The notes below the pieces were generated by a model. It was not told the DNA's origin. It made no database searches and was given only the letters and a program-made list of their open reading frames with translations. This document shows positions 35,514 through 48,400 of a DNA stretch of 64,000 bases, in pieces (position 1 is the first letter of the stretch; every line of letters begins with the position of its first letter). The stretch spans positions 82,466,853-82,530,852 of the forward strand of contig CM030367.1 of the NCBI GenBank assembly GCA_017893485.1. Reading direction: 5' to 3'. Position numbers and translations under genes: made by a program. The DNA comes from Hemerocallis citrina (taxonomy: Eukaryota > Streptophyta > Magnoliopsida > Asparagales > Asphodelaceae).

Positions 35514-35780
35514 TGTTGGATATATTGGTATATTCTCTCTATATAAATATTGAATGTGCATATGAGTAACACGTGTATTGAACATACAATTGAATGGATA
35601 TTGGAACGCGAGTTTGTGGGCTTATAACCCGATACCCAAACCAGTATTTAGAGATAAATACTGGCTTGTGATAGCAGTCTAGGCATTCCAATCTTGATAC
35701 CTAGGGTGAATATCTCAAGCAACTTAGATCTAAGATATTAACCCTAATTCCCAATTGTTAATTTCTCACAAAACCTAACA
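35514..35780 (+). repeat. 3' LTR of the Copia element
   Basis: 267 bp, about 95% like the 5' LTR, followed by the ATTTA duplication. Confidence 0.9.
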
Positions 35781-35847
35781 ATTTATTTGCGTCTCCATGT
35801 ACAATCTCAACTACCTTCAATCTCATATGCCTACATCAAATTTATTA

Positions 35848-35849
35848 CC

Positions 35850-35908
<59 letters not shown>
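35848..35908. repeat. (C)n(CA)n microsatellite
   Basis: About 19 C followed by about 20 CA units, 550 bp upstream of the kinesin start codon. Confidence 0.95.
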
Positions 35909-35910
<2 letters not shown>

Positions 35911-36455
35911 TCCTCTCTACCTTTGGCTGTCTTCGCTCTTCGCTCACTGCTCCCCACCTTAAGAGTTAGGATTAGGGTTTAATTAAGGGTGCAAAAATTA
36001 GTGTAAGAGGCATTAGAATTGGGGTTGGTTTTAAAAAAAAGGATCTAGTAGACTAGTACCTCTACAAATAATTAGGAAACTATTTTGAGTTGTTCGCACA
36101 TCAGTAGTGACGAACATAGAAATATTCGTTAAAAAAAGGCTAATATAGAAACAGCGATTCTGAATCTTTGAACTAGATGCTTTGTTGGGATTAAAAAATC
36201 ACATACATACTACTAGCTCAGGTTCATGAACTTGGATCAAGCCATAGATCCTGGCTTCCATTAATCAATTTGATTTGACTGACTCAATCCACGAACAAAA
36301 CCAACGGTCAGGATCAAACCCTAACGGCACTTCTCCTTCAATTCAAATTCAAATCCACCTTTTCTTACCATTTTTCTTAACATTACGGGATCCTAAAACC
36401 AAAAACCTCTCTTTCTCTCTCTAAAAATCAAGAAGAAGAAGAAGAAGCAAGAACA
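35909..36455 (+). promoter_or_regulatory. Upstream region and 5' leader of the kinesin gene
   Basis: There is no transposon I can identify between the CA repeat and the ATG. A CT-rich stretch (36400-36421) and an AAG repeat just before CAAGAACAATGG look like a plant 5' leader with a good start context. Two MSA-like motifs lie at 36299-36329. No clear TATA box is placed relative to a start site. Confidence 0.5.
36299..36329 (+). promoter_or_regulatory. Two MSA-like (AACGG) mitotic motifs
   Basis: ACCAACGGTCA (36300-36310) fits the mitosis-specific activator consensus YCYAACGGYYA at 10 of 11 positions; CCTAACGGCAC (36320-36330) fits at about 9. They are about 130-155 bp before the ATG. In plants MSA elements are bound by MYB3R factors and drive G2/M expression of B-type cyclins and kinesins, so the pairing with a kinesin gene is sensible. 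Activity is inferred. Confidence 0.5.
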
Positions 36456-39400
36456 ATGGACGAGCCCGCAAGAGTCTCGTTTCGGGACGGCCGCCTCGCT
36501 TCAAGAAAAGCCCAAGAATCTGGTACCTTCCTCCTTCCCCAATCCCTCATCAATCCCCAATCTCTCGAATTTCGCATTCGTGGTTGATTTAGGGTTTTTT
36601 TCTTCCCTTTTTTCAGCTGTCAGGCGCTCCCAGGCCGCCACGTGGCTGGACTCCTTGGTGGGCCCCCTCGGCCTCCCCTCCCTCCACCCCTCCGAGCAAG
36701 AATTCATCTCCTCCTTGCGCAGCGGCATCGCCCTCTGCAACGCACTCAACAAGATCCAACCTGGCCTCGTCCCCAATGTAATCAATTTAAAATCTTTTTT
36801 AGTATTTTTTTTAATGATTCTTTTGAATTATTTGGGAGTAATTATGAATTCTTTGAAGGTAATTACCAACCAATCGGAGCCGCTGCCGGCGTACCAGTAC
36901 TTCGAGAACATTCGCAACTTTCTTGTTGCGGTTGAGGAGTTGAAGCTGCCGAGCTTCGAGGCGTCGGATCTCGAAAGGGTAATTTTATTTTATTTTATTT
37001 TTTTGATTGGTTTTGATTAGTTACTTTTTTTTTTTTTTTTTTTTTTTTTGTTTTTTTTTTTTTTTTTGTTTTTTAATGCGGTATGAGGTGTTTTGAGTTT
37101 GGTTATGGGATTGGTTTTGGAAGGATACATTGGAAGCTGGATCGGCTGCGAATATTGTCAACTGCGTTCTTGGGTTGAAGGGTTATTATGAATGGAAGCA
37201 GCAGGCTGATGGGAGGTGTGGGTTTTGGAAGCATGCTGTAAAGTCCCCATTGGTTCCACAAATTAACAGGATTCAGTCAAGTACTGGTAATATGGTTTCT
37301 TCGGTTAGGCGATTGGATTTATCGTCCACAAACGGGGAGAAACTGCAAGTGGTTCAGAATGAGGAACCGAAGAATGGAGGTTTTAACCGACTTCTCTATT
37401 TTCCTTTTAAGATTGTTTCTTCTGGGGTTTAGCTTCGAAATTTTGGCTTTCATTATAGATAAAATGGATTCACTAGTGCAAGTATTATCCGATTATATGT
37501 ACAATTCAAAGGAAAATATTGATCAAAACCTTCTACAGACATTGCGCAATGGAACAATCGTAGGTCTTTTTTTTTATTCATCTCTCTATTTGATTTACTT
37601 TTCGTTGCAGTTTAGTAGGAAACTTTTGCTTTATTTTTGTTCTGTTTATCTTTGTGGATCAGGATTCCACCAAGTTATTTAATAAGATCGTCTCAAGTTG
37701 CCTGCAGGAGGATGAGGTATTTGGGCTTATTCTCTCAAAATTTTAATATTTCTGCATGGGTGCTCTTGAAACATTATTAGTTATACAGCTTACATAGGCC
37801 TAATTCCAGTACTTTGTGTTACGTACCCACATCCTGTAACTGTATGTTTTTCGGCTTTTTTGTGTGGATGAATTCTTCTAAAACATGACTCGGGTTGTTT
37901 ATGATTTTGTTTGGTTTAGTTTTGGACTTAATAAGCAATCCATGAATTTGGGTAATTTATTAATCATTTGGTAGTTCTGGACTTAGTCAGCAGTGTAGCT
38001 TGCTAATGGATCATATCCTACAGTGCTGGATGATTTGTATATTGCAATGATATGATAAAGATGGAGGGATTTGAAAGTTTTGAACCTTCCCTTTTTCTCA
38101 AACAGATAAAAAATTTACTGCTAAGGTGATATAGGATGTTGGGATGTAACTCCAGTTATGAAAATCTGTTGCTTACACCAACCATCTATTTTTTTTTTTT
38201 TCCTTTAGTATATATTTCATCATCAGTTTTACCTTAATTTAATATAAAATGAGGAAAGAAAGTATTTCAAAGTCATGCAGTTCATGCCAAAACAACTCTG
38301 ATAAAAGAAACAGTAGGATCATCATAAAAGGGAATAATAGAATGAGGCATCTTCATGTAGTAAGCTTGGGAGAATTATGAAATTATCCTGATGCTAATTT
38401 GTTCTCCATAACCACTAATAAAGTTCGCAAAAGAATGTTCTTCATAATTTTCTTAAAGTCATCAGACTCTACTAGTGATAGCGAGGAAGGCTGTTCTCTT
38501 TTTACTTACCTCCTTTTTGTTTTCAGCTAACAAATTATGTAGATTTGTACTATTGACCTAGATTTGGAATGCTTGATTAAATTTCCTCATATGTAATACA
38601 AGTATAGTAGAGGAAACTCTTCAAAATCTTATTGTGATGAAAATATTCTAGTTTTCTCCCTAAAAAAATTTGTTCATTCGACTCCCCTCCCCCCCTCTCT
38701 CTCGGAAAAGATCATTCTTGTCGTAGAATAGTACTAATTCTTTTTCATCTCAAAAGGCTAATTTTCTTTATTGCATTGCAAGTGTAGTCAAGATCAGTTC
38801 TTAAAGATCTTCTCGTGGAGGAAAACACAGAGATTGATAATGCAATTATCCTCCAGCTCCCAAAGGTACATTTGTTATGCTTCTACTTAATTTTTTTTTC
38901 TTATCCTTTTAAGTTCAGAACATGCTGGAATATTTAAGTTTAATGATTCAGTATTTCACTAGTTCTGTGATAATAACCCTTTTGGATGGTTATTTCATAT
39001 TTATCTAGAAAACTATAGGGTTTCACACTATTATAGATCATTGAATAATTAAGTAGTTACTTTCTTCTTCGTCACCATCTGATTTCTTGTCATTTTAATC
39101 ATTTACGGAAGTTGATCCACCATGAGGATGGTAATGGTTAGTATTTATCTAGATAACTGGTAGAGTTTCAAGAACTATCATTATATCACTGAGTAATTTA
39201 AGCTGTCCCTTTCTTCTTGGTTATCATCTTATTTTCCTATCATTTTCATCATTTACTGAAGTGTATCGTATCCACTGCAGAAGGTAGTGAAATTCTATCT
39301 TGTTTTATCCACTCCATGAGGTATTAGGATGTAATAAGTGACAAAGTTCTTTACTATTTACATCAATTGTTAAGTTGGACCAGAATAATTGATTAAGCTT

Positions 39401-42400
39401 CCTTGACATCTTAAACTATTTCTTGTTTGTAGACTTGTCCATATTCTTAGTGGAAATCTAACGTGAATGAACTATATCTTCACCTAATTCTCTTGAAATG
39501 AATGAATTGCCCACAAATATGTCAGGACGAGGACAGGACGAGGACAGATGAATATCTCACTGCTTCTAAAGCATTCAACTTTTTTATTTCCCTAAGAGAC
39601 AATAGTATGGAACGTACATGATACAACACTATGGAACCTTTATGCTATTGGAATCATCATGTTGATGCAGAATCCAGGTTTAGAAGGGTTTTCTACTATA
39701 TATAGAAGTGAGAATCTCCTATGCGTGTTTGATGTTATAATTGAAACTTGTCATTCTTTATGAAATTGTGACTTCAATAAGAAACCTCCAAGCTTTTGGG
39801 ACTACAATACAAAGGGAAGTAGATAATATTTAGCTTTGAAGTCAATAGACGCAATATAAAACATCAACGATGAATACTGTGGAAATTGATAAAAACATGG
39901 ATTCTGCTTTATCCACTCCATGAGGTATTAGGATGTAATAAGTGACAAAGTTCTTCAGTAGTTACATCAATTGTTAAGTTGGACTAGAATAATTGATGCT
40001 TACTTGACATCTTAAACTATTTCTTGTTTCTAGACTCGTCCATGTTCTTAATGGAAATTTCCTGCGTGAATGAACTACATATCTAATTTTCACCTAATTC
40101 TCTTGACATGAATGAATTGCCCACAAATATGTTAGGACGAGGATAGATGAATATCTCACCGCTTCTAAAGCATTCAATTTTTTTATTTCCCTAAAAGACA
40201 ATTGTATGGAACGTATATGAGAATACTATGGAACCTTTGTGCTATTGGAATCATCATTGATGCACAGTCCAGGTTTAGATGGGTTTTCTACTATATATAG
40301 AAGTGAGAATCTCCTATGTGTTTGATGTTATAACTTCATCTTTTCATTCTTTATGAAATTGTGACTTCAATAAGAAAGCTCTAAGCTTTTGAAACTACAA
40401 TACAAAGGGAAGTAGATAATGTTTAGCTTTGAAGTCAATAACTGCAATATAAAACATCAGCGATGAACACTGTGGAAATTGATAAAAAACGTTCATAACG
40501 TTATCGAGAGTGTAAATTTTGTTTGAATGTATTCACATTATTACTTTCTACAAAGAATTATTAACAACTGCCGATATCGTGTTATTCTGTATACGTAACC
40601 ATAGGATTATCTTCCAAAAATACATAATTAATTATGTAATTGGATTCTCTCTTTTGGCAGTGTTGCAGCTTGGACTTGATGAAGGATGATTGCAGCCATA
40701 GACATCTCTTGAAAGCTCAGGAAAATGAAATTGCGGTGAGTTACTTTTTTGCTTAGTACATATTAACTTTCATAGGTTGTAAGTCCTCCAATATAATCCA
40801 TTAGTATGTATTCAGTTCCACGTCGTCATGGTATATTGGTATCTGTCAAACAAAAAGACAAAAAAAGAACTTTAATGATATGTTTCAAAGGTGTATTTTT
40901 CTGTTACATTATTTTCCACCGTTGTCATGGTAGTTTTTCTATTACATGATTTCCCACATTAGACTACTATAGTTATATCAAAGATGAAATGAATCAATAT
41001 ATTAAGATTCCAATTATAGAAGTCATGCATGTCAGTAAATATTTGTGGATCATTCATCTAACTAAATATTTGTGGAACACTTATTGTGGATCAGAAACGT
41101 TAGATAAGTAGTCAATTATCACTCAATTAAATGTGTCACTAGATCAATACCCTATATTATATAACTATATATTACTACATAACGTATATGTATCTATTAT
41201 ATATATATCCATTTATTCTAGTAGTGTTATATCTGAAAATGGTCACCACTCACCAGATTTCTTTTGGTTAAAGTTTGTTGAAACATAATGTTTTGTTGTT
41301 CATTCATTTTCTTTGTAGGTTTAATCTTGTCTCGTAATATGTTAGTTGCTTTCTTCAGTGTCCATATGAATGAGCATACTTCTGAAATTATGTAGTTATT
41401 TAATTAAAATTTTGTAATCATGCTTTCAAGCCTTTGAATTTGATATTCCTTTCCAGGGGCTTCGAGTATTATTTGTGATAACTAATCGTTTCTCTCATAA
41501 GAAGAGACTCTATTCTAAGCAAAACACAACTTATCTAGTGTGGTGTATTATGTTTCAATTATTTGTCGTCACTAAAGCATACAGAATGATTTGTTCCTTT
41601 TGTTCTTTTAAAATTTGTAATGCAGTAATTTCCAGCAATCTTTCTTTTGTTGTTTATATATATAATATTACATTTCTATATGCTAACCCTTCAAAGCATA
41701 TAACTTGTGCAGGAACTCAAGGTCATACTATCGGAGGCTAGAGTGGATTTCGTAACATTACAATCTCAATTGCAGAATGATTTAACACAATTAGGTATGG
41801 AATCAAAAGCATTGTGAAGTGAATTTCTGATGGTATTAAGCATGAATCGCCAGTTTCAACTCCAAAATTTATACTTTTCGGACTCCTACAAAATTTAATC
41901 TTGTTTTTCATCAAACATCTAGAGTTAAATGTAAATATAAAATCTCAATTGCAGAACATTACAATCTCAATTGCAGAATGATTTAACACAATTATGTATG
42001 GAATCAAAAGCATTGTGAAGTGAATTTCTGATGGTATTAAGCATGAATCGCCAGTTTCAACTCCAAAATTTATACTTCTCAGACTGCTACAAAATTTAAT
42101 CTTGTTTTTCATCAAACATCTAGAGTTAAATGTAAATATAAAAACATGCTGAGTGTTGTACTGACAAGTCCCTCTTGAAGTGCACACTAGGGTCTCTTTG
42201 GCTATATAAAACCCGAGATGAAACCGAGAAACCTAGTGAAACTCAAGTTCCATTTGTTAGGTTTTTGTGATTGGCTTTACTCTTGAAACCCGGGTTTCAC
42301 CAAGTTTTAAAAATGGTGGACCCCCCAAACATGAAGTTCCATTGAATGAGTTTCTTTTTTTTCTTTTCTTGAAACTCATGAAACCTCTATTTATAAGCTA

Positions 42401-45400
42401 AAAATAAAGTTTCATCACCTAGAATTTCAAAGCTCCAAATTGAAGGATTCATACCTCTATTTACTACCCAAAAAGAAGGTTTCAAGTGGTTTCGTAAAAC
42501 CTGTGGAAACCAAGGTTTTTTATGGTCGCAAAAGTTTTGGTGAGTTTTTGTCTTACCAAAGAGGTCCCTAGTAACTGTACCTTTTAAAAGTTAGTAAACT
42601 CTCTATACTATGTGGATAGATATTAATTAACTGTCGTTGTTATTGTAGCCAAGTGGGACAACAATTTTCTTGGGTAACAACAACAACAACAACATTGCCT
42701 TTTTCCCAACGAGTTAGGGTCACCTACATGAATTCTGGTTTTCCATTCAGCTCCGTTTAGCGCAATTTTTTTTTGTAAGGCCACAAGCTATCTTATCTTT
42801 TTTTACAGTTTAGGTCTTCCCCTACCCTTAACTCTATCCTCAATATTTATCAAATCACTCTTTATAATGGGGGCATTACTGGGTCTACGTGTGATATGTC
42901 AAAACCACCTGAGGCAATTTTCTCTTAATTTATTTTGGATAGGAGCTACCTTAACCATATCTCGTATATGCTTGTTTTTAATTCTATCCTTTCTGGTTTT
43001 AACATCCTCATCTTTGCTACACATTTTTTGGACATGTTGTTTCTCTATTGCCCAATACTCTGCTCCATACATCATTGCTTGTCTAACAGTCGACCTATAA
43101 AAGTTTTCGGCCAACTTCAAAGATATACATTTGTCACACAAAATATCACTAGCGCTTCTCCATTTAAGCCCCCATGCTTGGATCCTATGTATAACATCTT
43201 CACAAATCTCCTAATCTCTTTGTATATTCGAGCCTAAATATCGAAAACTGTCTTTCTTAGATATTTCTTGACTATCAAGCTTCACTACTTCCTCATTTGT
43301 GTTGCGCATATCGCTAAAATTATACTTCATATAGTTTGTTTTAGTTTTGCTTATTCTAAAGCCTCTAGCTTTCAAAGTTTCTCTCCATAATTCTAACTTA
43401 GCATTAATTCATGCTCTAGTCTCGTCCACAAAGTTATCAGCAAAAAGCATACACCAAGGCATCTCATCATGTATTCCTCGTGTCAATTCATCCATCACCA
43501 AAGCAAAGAGGTAAGAGCTTAAAGCCGAACCTTGGTGTAAACATACTGTAATAGGAATTCACTACTCTTTCCTGTGGTTATTCTAATTATGGACATTGTT
43601 CTTTCATACATATCCTTAATTAGTTCAATATTCCAAATAGTTACTCTTTTGTTATTTAACACCCACCATACTATATCTCTAGATACTTTTTCATAAGTAT
43701 TTCTAGATTTATAAACACTACATGTAGATTTTTCTTATTCTCTCTATATTTTTTCATAAATCTCCTCAGTACATACTTAAGTCAAAACTTGGCACTGCAC
43801 CAAAACTACAAGGTTGTTGTGTAGCTTGAGAGATTTATTTTTATATACGAACATTCCTTTCTAAAACTATACTACTTTGTTTTGGTCCAGGAACCAAAAT
43901 CCAAGGAATCTCTGTTGCTGCTGTTGGGTATGATCAAGCTGTAAAAGAAAACCGAAATCTTTATAACATGCTTCAAGAGTTAAGAGGTTTGTTCTCTTGT
44001 AGTATAGCGCTGAAATGTATAGTACCAAGGATATATTTCTTACCATTTATCTGTCCAGGAAATATCCGAGTATACTGCAGAATCAGACCAAGCTTCAACC
44101 CTGAAGTTAGATCTTCGATTGATCACATTGGAAATGATGGTTCATTGATTATTCTTGATCCCCAAAAGCCACAAATAGCCCGCAAAGTATTTAACTTTAA
44201 CAAAGTTTTTGGTCCTAATGCATCACAAGGTAATTTTGTAAAAAATATGTATATAGCATACATGTTTGCATAAAAAATCACAGTTGTATTTTTTCTGTAT
44301 TAAACTATGTAGAGGATGTCTACAAGGATACACAGTCTCTAGTTAGATCAGTTATGGATGGATATAATGTATGCATATTCGCGTATGGTCAGACTGGTTC
44401 AGGAAAAACACATACTATGGTACGACTACATTTACCTTTATTAATTTGATATTAAAAGTGGAAAATATTCTTTAAAATGTTCATCTCTGTTTCTTATGCT
44501 TGTCAGTGTGGCCTTTCTAATGGACCTGATAAGGACATGGGAATCAACTATATGGCTCTGAATGATCTCTTTGAGATATCTTGTACCCGAAATGATATTA
44601 AGTACGGCATTCATGTTCAGATGGTCGAGATTTATAACGAGCAAGTTCGGGACCTTCTATGTGAAGATACATCAACTACTAAATATCCTTTCTTTGTGCA
44701 GTTATATATGTCCTGATTCCATTCGGAAGCTTGGGTACTATCCAGAGGTAAGTGCACCTAAATCGGGTGTGTATCGGGTGCATGCACACTTTTTGGGTAC
44801 TCTTCGGTTCTTATCAAGGAGAGTTCCCAATTGTTGAATATACCTGAAAATATTTTTGTATATGAGTATATTTGGCCGTAGCGTAATTTGAAAATTATAT
44901 TGTTTATGGTATTAATAATACGAATATAACCAAAACTTTCATATTTGAAACTCAGGATTTCAACAATTCAAAATATCTTTTACCATTTATCACTCTCCAA
45001 TTTTTTCATATTTTTATTTTTTGAATTTATTGAAAATTATGTACCGGCGTACTCTTACCTCTGTCGTACCTGCACCTTGTACCTCTACCAGTGATTCATT
45101 GTTATTCCACAACTGTTATTTTTTGTTTTAAATTGAACTTGTATTGATCCTTAACTAAAATATCACATTAGAGATCAGTAACTGTGCCAGTATGAATGAT
45201 GTTACTGATGTTCTTAACTTGATGAGATTGGATTCATTGTTATTCCACAACTGTTATTTTTTTGTTTTAAATTGAACTTATATTGATCCTTAACTAAAAT
45301 ATCACGTTAGAGATCAGAAACTGTTCAGGGAATGGACGATTATGCCTTCCTGATGCCAGTATGCATGATGTTCAGTCAACTACTGATGTTCTTAACTTGA

Positions 45401-48400
45401 TGAAATTGGGTGAGAGAAATCGTGCGTTTAGCTCAACTACAATGAACAATAGAAGCAGCCGATCTCACAGGTAGCTTTTCAACTTAATTTTAAATTAATG
45501 AGTATAGTTTGGAAAAAATGTATTGACAGCAATTTGTTGTTTGAACTTCTCGATGCAGTATCCTGACAGTGCATGTGCATGGAAAAGATGTTTCTGGAAA
45601 CATGCTTCAGAGCTGCCTGCATTTGGTTGACCTTGCTGGAAGCGAGAGGGTAGATAAATCGGAAGTCACAGGAGAGAGACTGAAGGAGGCACAATATATC
45701 AACAAGTCCCTTGCATGCCTGGGAGACGTTATGGCAGCATTAGCTCAGAAGAATTCTCACATTCCTTACAGGAATAGCAAGCTTACACAATTGCTCCAAG
45801 ACTCGTTAGGTAGGTTTAATTTGGGAATTCTTTATCTTTAATTGATAAGAAGATGAGTGTTGTGTTGTGTTTTATTAAAAAATATTTTTCATATAGGTGG
45901 ACATGCAAAAATGTTGATGTTTGCACATGTCAGTCCTGAAGCTGATTCTTATGGTGAAACAGTCGGTACTTTGAAATTTGCACAAAGGGCAGCTACTGTT
46001 GAGCTTGGTGCCGCACAAGTAAACAAAGAAAGCAGTGAGATTCGGCAGTTGAAAGAAGAGGCAAGTTCTTAACTATATCAATCCTCACACCTACTTCTGT
46101 AGCTCTGATACTAACAATGAGATTTAGCTCCTTCCTTTACATATGATCTGCTAAATGCAATGTATTATTATGTTTTTTTGATAAAAGATGACCCCGTCAT
46201 CGTTTCATTAATGCAATATTAAAGAAACAAAGTAGTACTACATACAAAGATTTTGCCATACATGGTCTATCCCGTAGACATATCAAAAGAGACAGAAACA
46301 ACATCGACCAAACATGTAGAAAGACACTAACAACATGCATACTAGGAAAGCGAAAGATACAAACTGACAACAAACAAGAAGACACATAAATGAAGCTTGG
46401 AGACGATTAAGCTTTGCCCATAGGACCACCCACCCCGACACCTATGCTCTGTAAACGCTACTGCAGCAGCGGGGCGTGGGTGAACCGCTATCCCATCACC
46501 TCCTATTCCTCGTCTTCCATTCGCAGGCGTTTCACACCACCCCTGTTACCTGTCCATTCATGAGTTAAAGTCAGAATCTTGTGCATTAGACCTGAGAGTG
46601 TACATTTGATATTTCGAAAGCATAAATCATTCCTAATCAACCAAATACTCCACATAGTTGCTGACGCTACTATCCCCCACTCATCTCTTTCATTCAAACT
46701 CCCTAATTCTACCCAGCAACGACCCCAGACCTCTGCGCTGTTACTAGGACTCTGTACTAACCCAAACCGTGGACAGATAGCTTCCCACGCTAGTTTTGAC
46801 TTATAACACTCGAAAAACAGATGATTGATATCCTCATCGTCGCCCTGACAGTCTCCACATAATGCTTCGATACGCACTTTCCTTTTCTGGAGGTTGGTCT
46901 TTGTTAATAGCGCGTTATGCCTAACCAGCCAAGCAAAGATCTTAACCCTCAGCGGAATAAGCAGCTTCCAAATAATGTTGGCGTCGCTACAACGCAGACC
47001 TCCGTCGTTAATACGCTTATACATCGATGAGACAGTGAATTCCCCCGTCGAACCCAATATCCACTCTCTGCTATCTTCGATTTCATTGTTGTATCGTCCT
47101 TCCTCCATTATTGAACTTGTTAAGATTATTGAAATCCACCATTTCACTCTGTGAGACATGATCTCTAATTTCCAATTTCAATCTCTTGTTGCGGCACACA
47201 TCTGCCACTAGTGTATCGGTATTAATCGTTGCCTCCGCAGCCTCTGGGAAAATGCTACTCAGGCTTGCGCGTCCCCACACCACTTGTCGCGCCAAAATTT
47301 TGTATCTTTCCCCTTCCCGACCCTGCATCTAGTATGCGCGTGATACATCAAGCCTACCTTAGCAACTCCTTTCCATAATGCGGAATATTTCCCGAACGGG
47401 CTTTTCCCTCCGAAGTGGGACGTCTTCCTCCCTCTATATCGTTCAAATGATTTGTACCACCAAACGTTGCGTCTCCTCCTCATCTTCTACCACCACTTGC
47501 ATAGCAGAGCATTGTTCATATCCCTCAGGTTAAGAATCCCTAACCCACCGAATTCTTTTCTTTTGCATACTCTGCCCCACTTAACTAGCGGCATACCTTT
47601 GCTCGATTCGTCTGCTCCTTTCCATAAAAACCTTCTTCTACTTTTGTCTATCCTCTTGATAACCCACTGCGGTATCTCATAGATCGACATAAGATACGTT
47701 GGAAGACTACTCAGTACCGAGTTAAGCAGCGTGATTCTTCCTCCTAGCGTGAGAAAACGACCCTTCCACCCCGCTAGCTTCTTTTCTATCTTTTCGATCA
47801 GAGGCATCTAGTCTTCTCTTTGGAGAGCTCCCGGTCTAATGGGTACCCCGAAGTAAACCAGTGGGAAGTTACCCAAATCGCACCCAAAAAAACGATCTGA
47901 TCGACCGGAATGGCTAGCTGTTCACTAAGCGGGATAACAGAGGACTTTGCAAGATTCACCTTTAGCCCAGACCATGCCCCAAAACAATGCAACGCCAGCT
48001 TGATAGCACACATCTCCTCCTCCTTGGCTGCTCTAAATAGCAGAGTGTCGTCTGCGTATTGGAGAATTGAGATAGAATGTGTAACTCCCCCGAACTTAAT
48101 CCCCTTTATGATATCTCGGTCCCTACCCCTACTGATCATTTCTGCCAGTCCGTCAGCCACAATGGCAAAAAGCATCGAGGACAATGGATCGCCCTGTCTG
48201 AGACCTCTCTTGCATATAATTTTCTTGCCTAGCTGTCGATTAACTTGAATGAAGGACTTCTCTCCGTATACACACTTCATAATCCACGTAATCCACTTGG
48301 ACCCGAATCCTTTAAGCGTCAGTGCTTCCTCCACGCAGTCCCAGTTTAGCGAGTCGTAAGCCTTTTCGAAATCTATTTTCAAAAGAAAACCGTCCACCTT

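Larger units (their letters stand above)
29847..35780 (+). mobile_element. Decayed Copia (Ty1) element, 5.9 kb
   Basis: LTRs of 267 bp (29847-30113 and 35514-35780), TGTTGG...TAACA, with target duplication ATTTA (29842-29846 and 35781-35785). A purine tract AGAAGGAGAT precedes the 3' LTR. About 13 differences between the LTRs (near 5%) make it much older than the Tekay-type element. Integrase, RT and RNase H remains are in Copia order (integrase before RT) and are full of stops. No gag is recognisable, and the usual iMet primer site after the 5' LTR is not visible. Confidence 0.88.

Noticed and set aside
35848..35908. C-run and CA repeat as a regulatory element of the kinesin
   Set aside because: Ordinary microsatellite; nothing specific points to regulation.
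44683..44720. Read-through ending of the kinesin at a stop near 44716, as a truncated pseudogene
   Set aside because: The U12 AT-AC intron restores an exact junction, and the remaining seven exons are all open and in phase.
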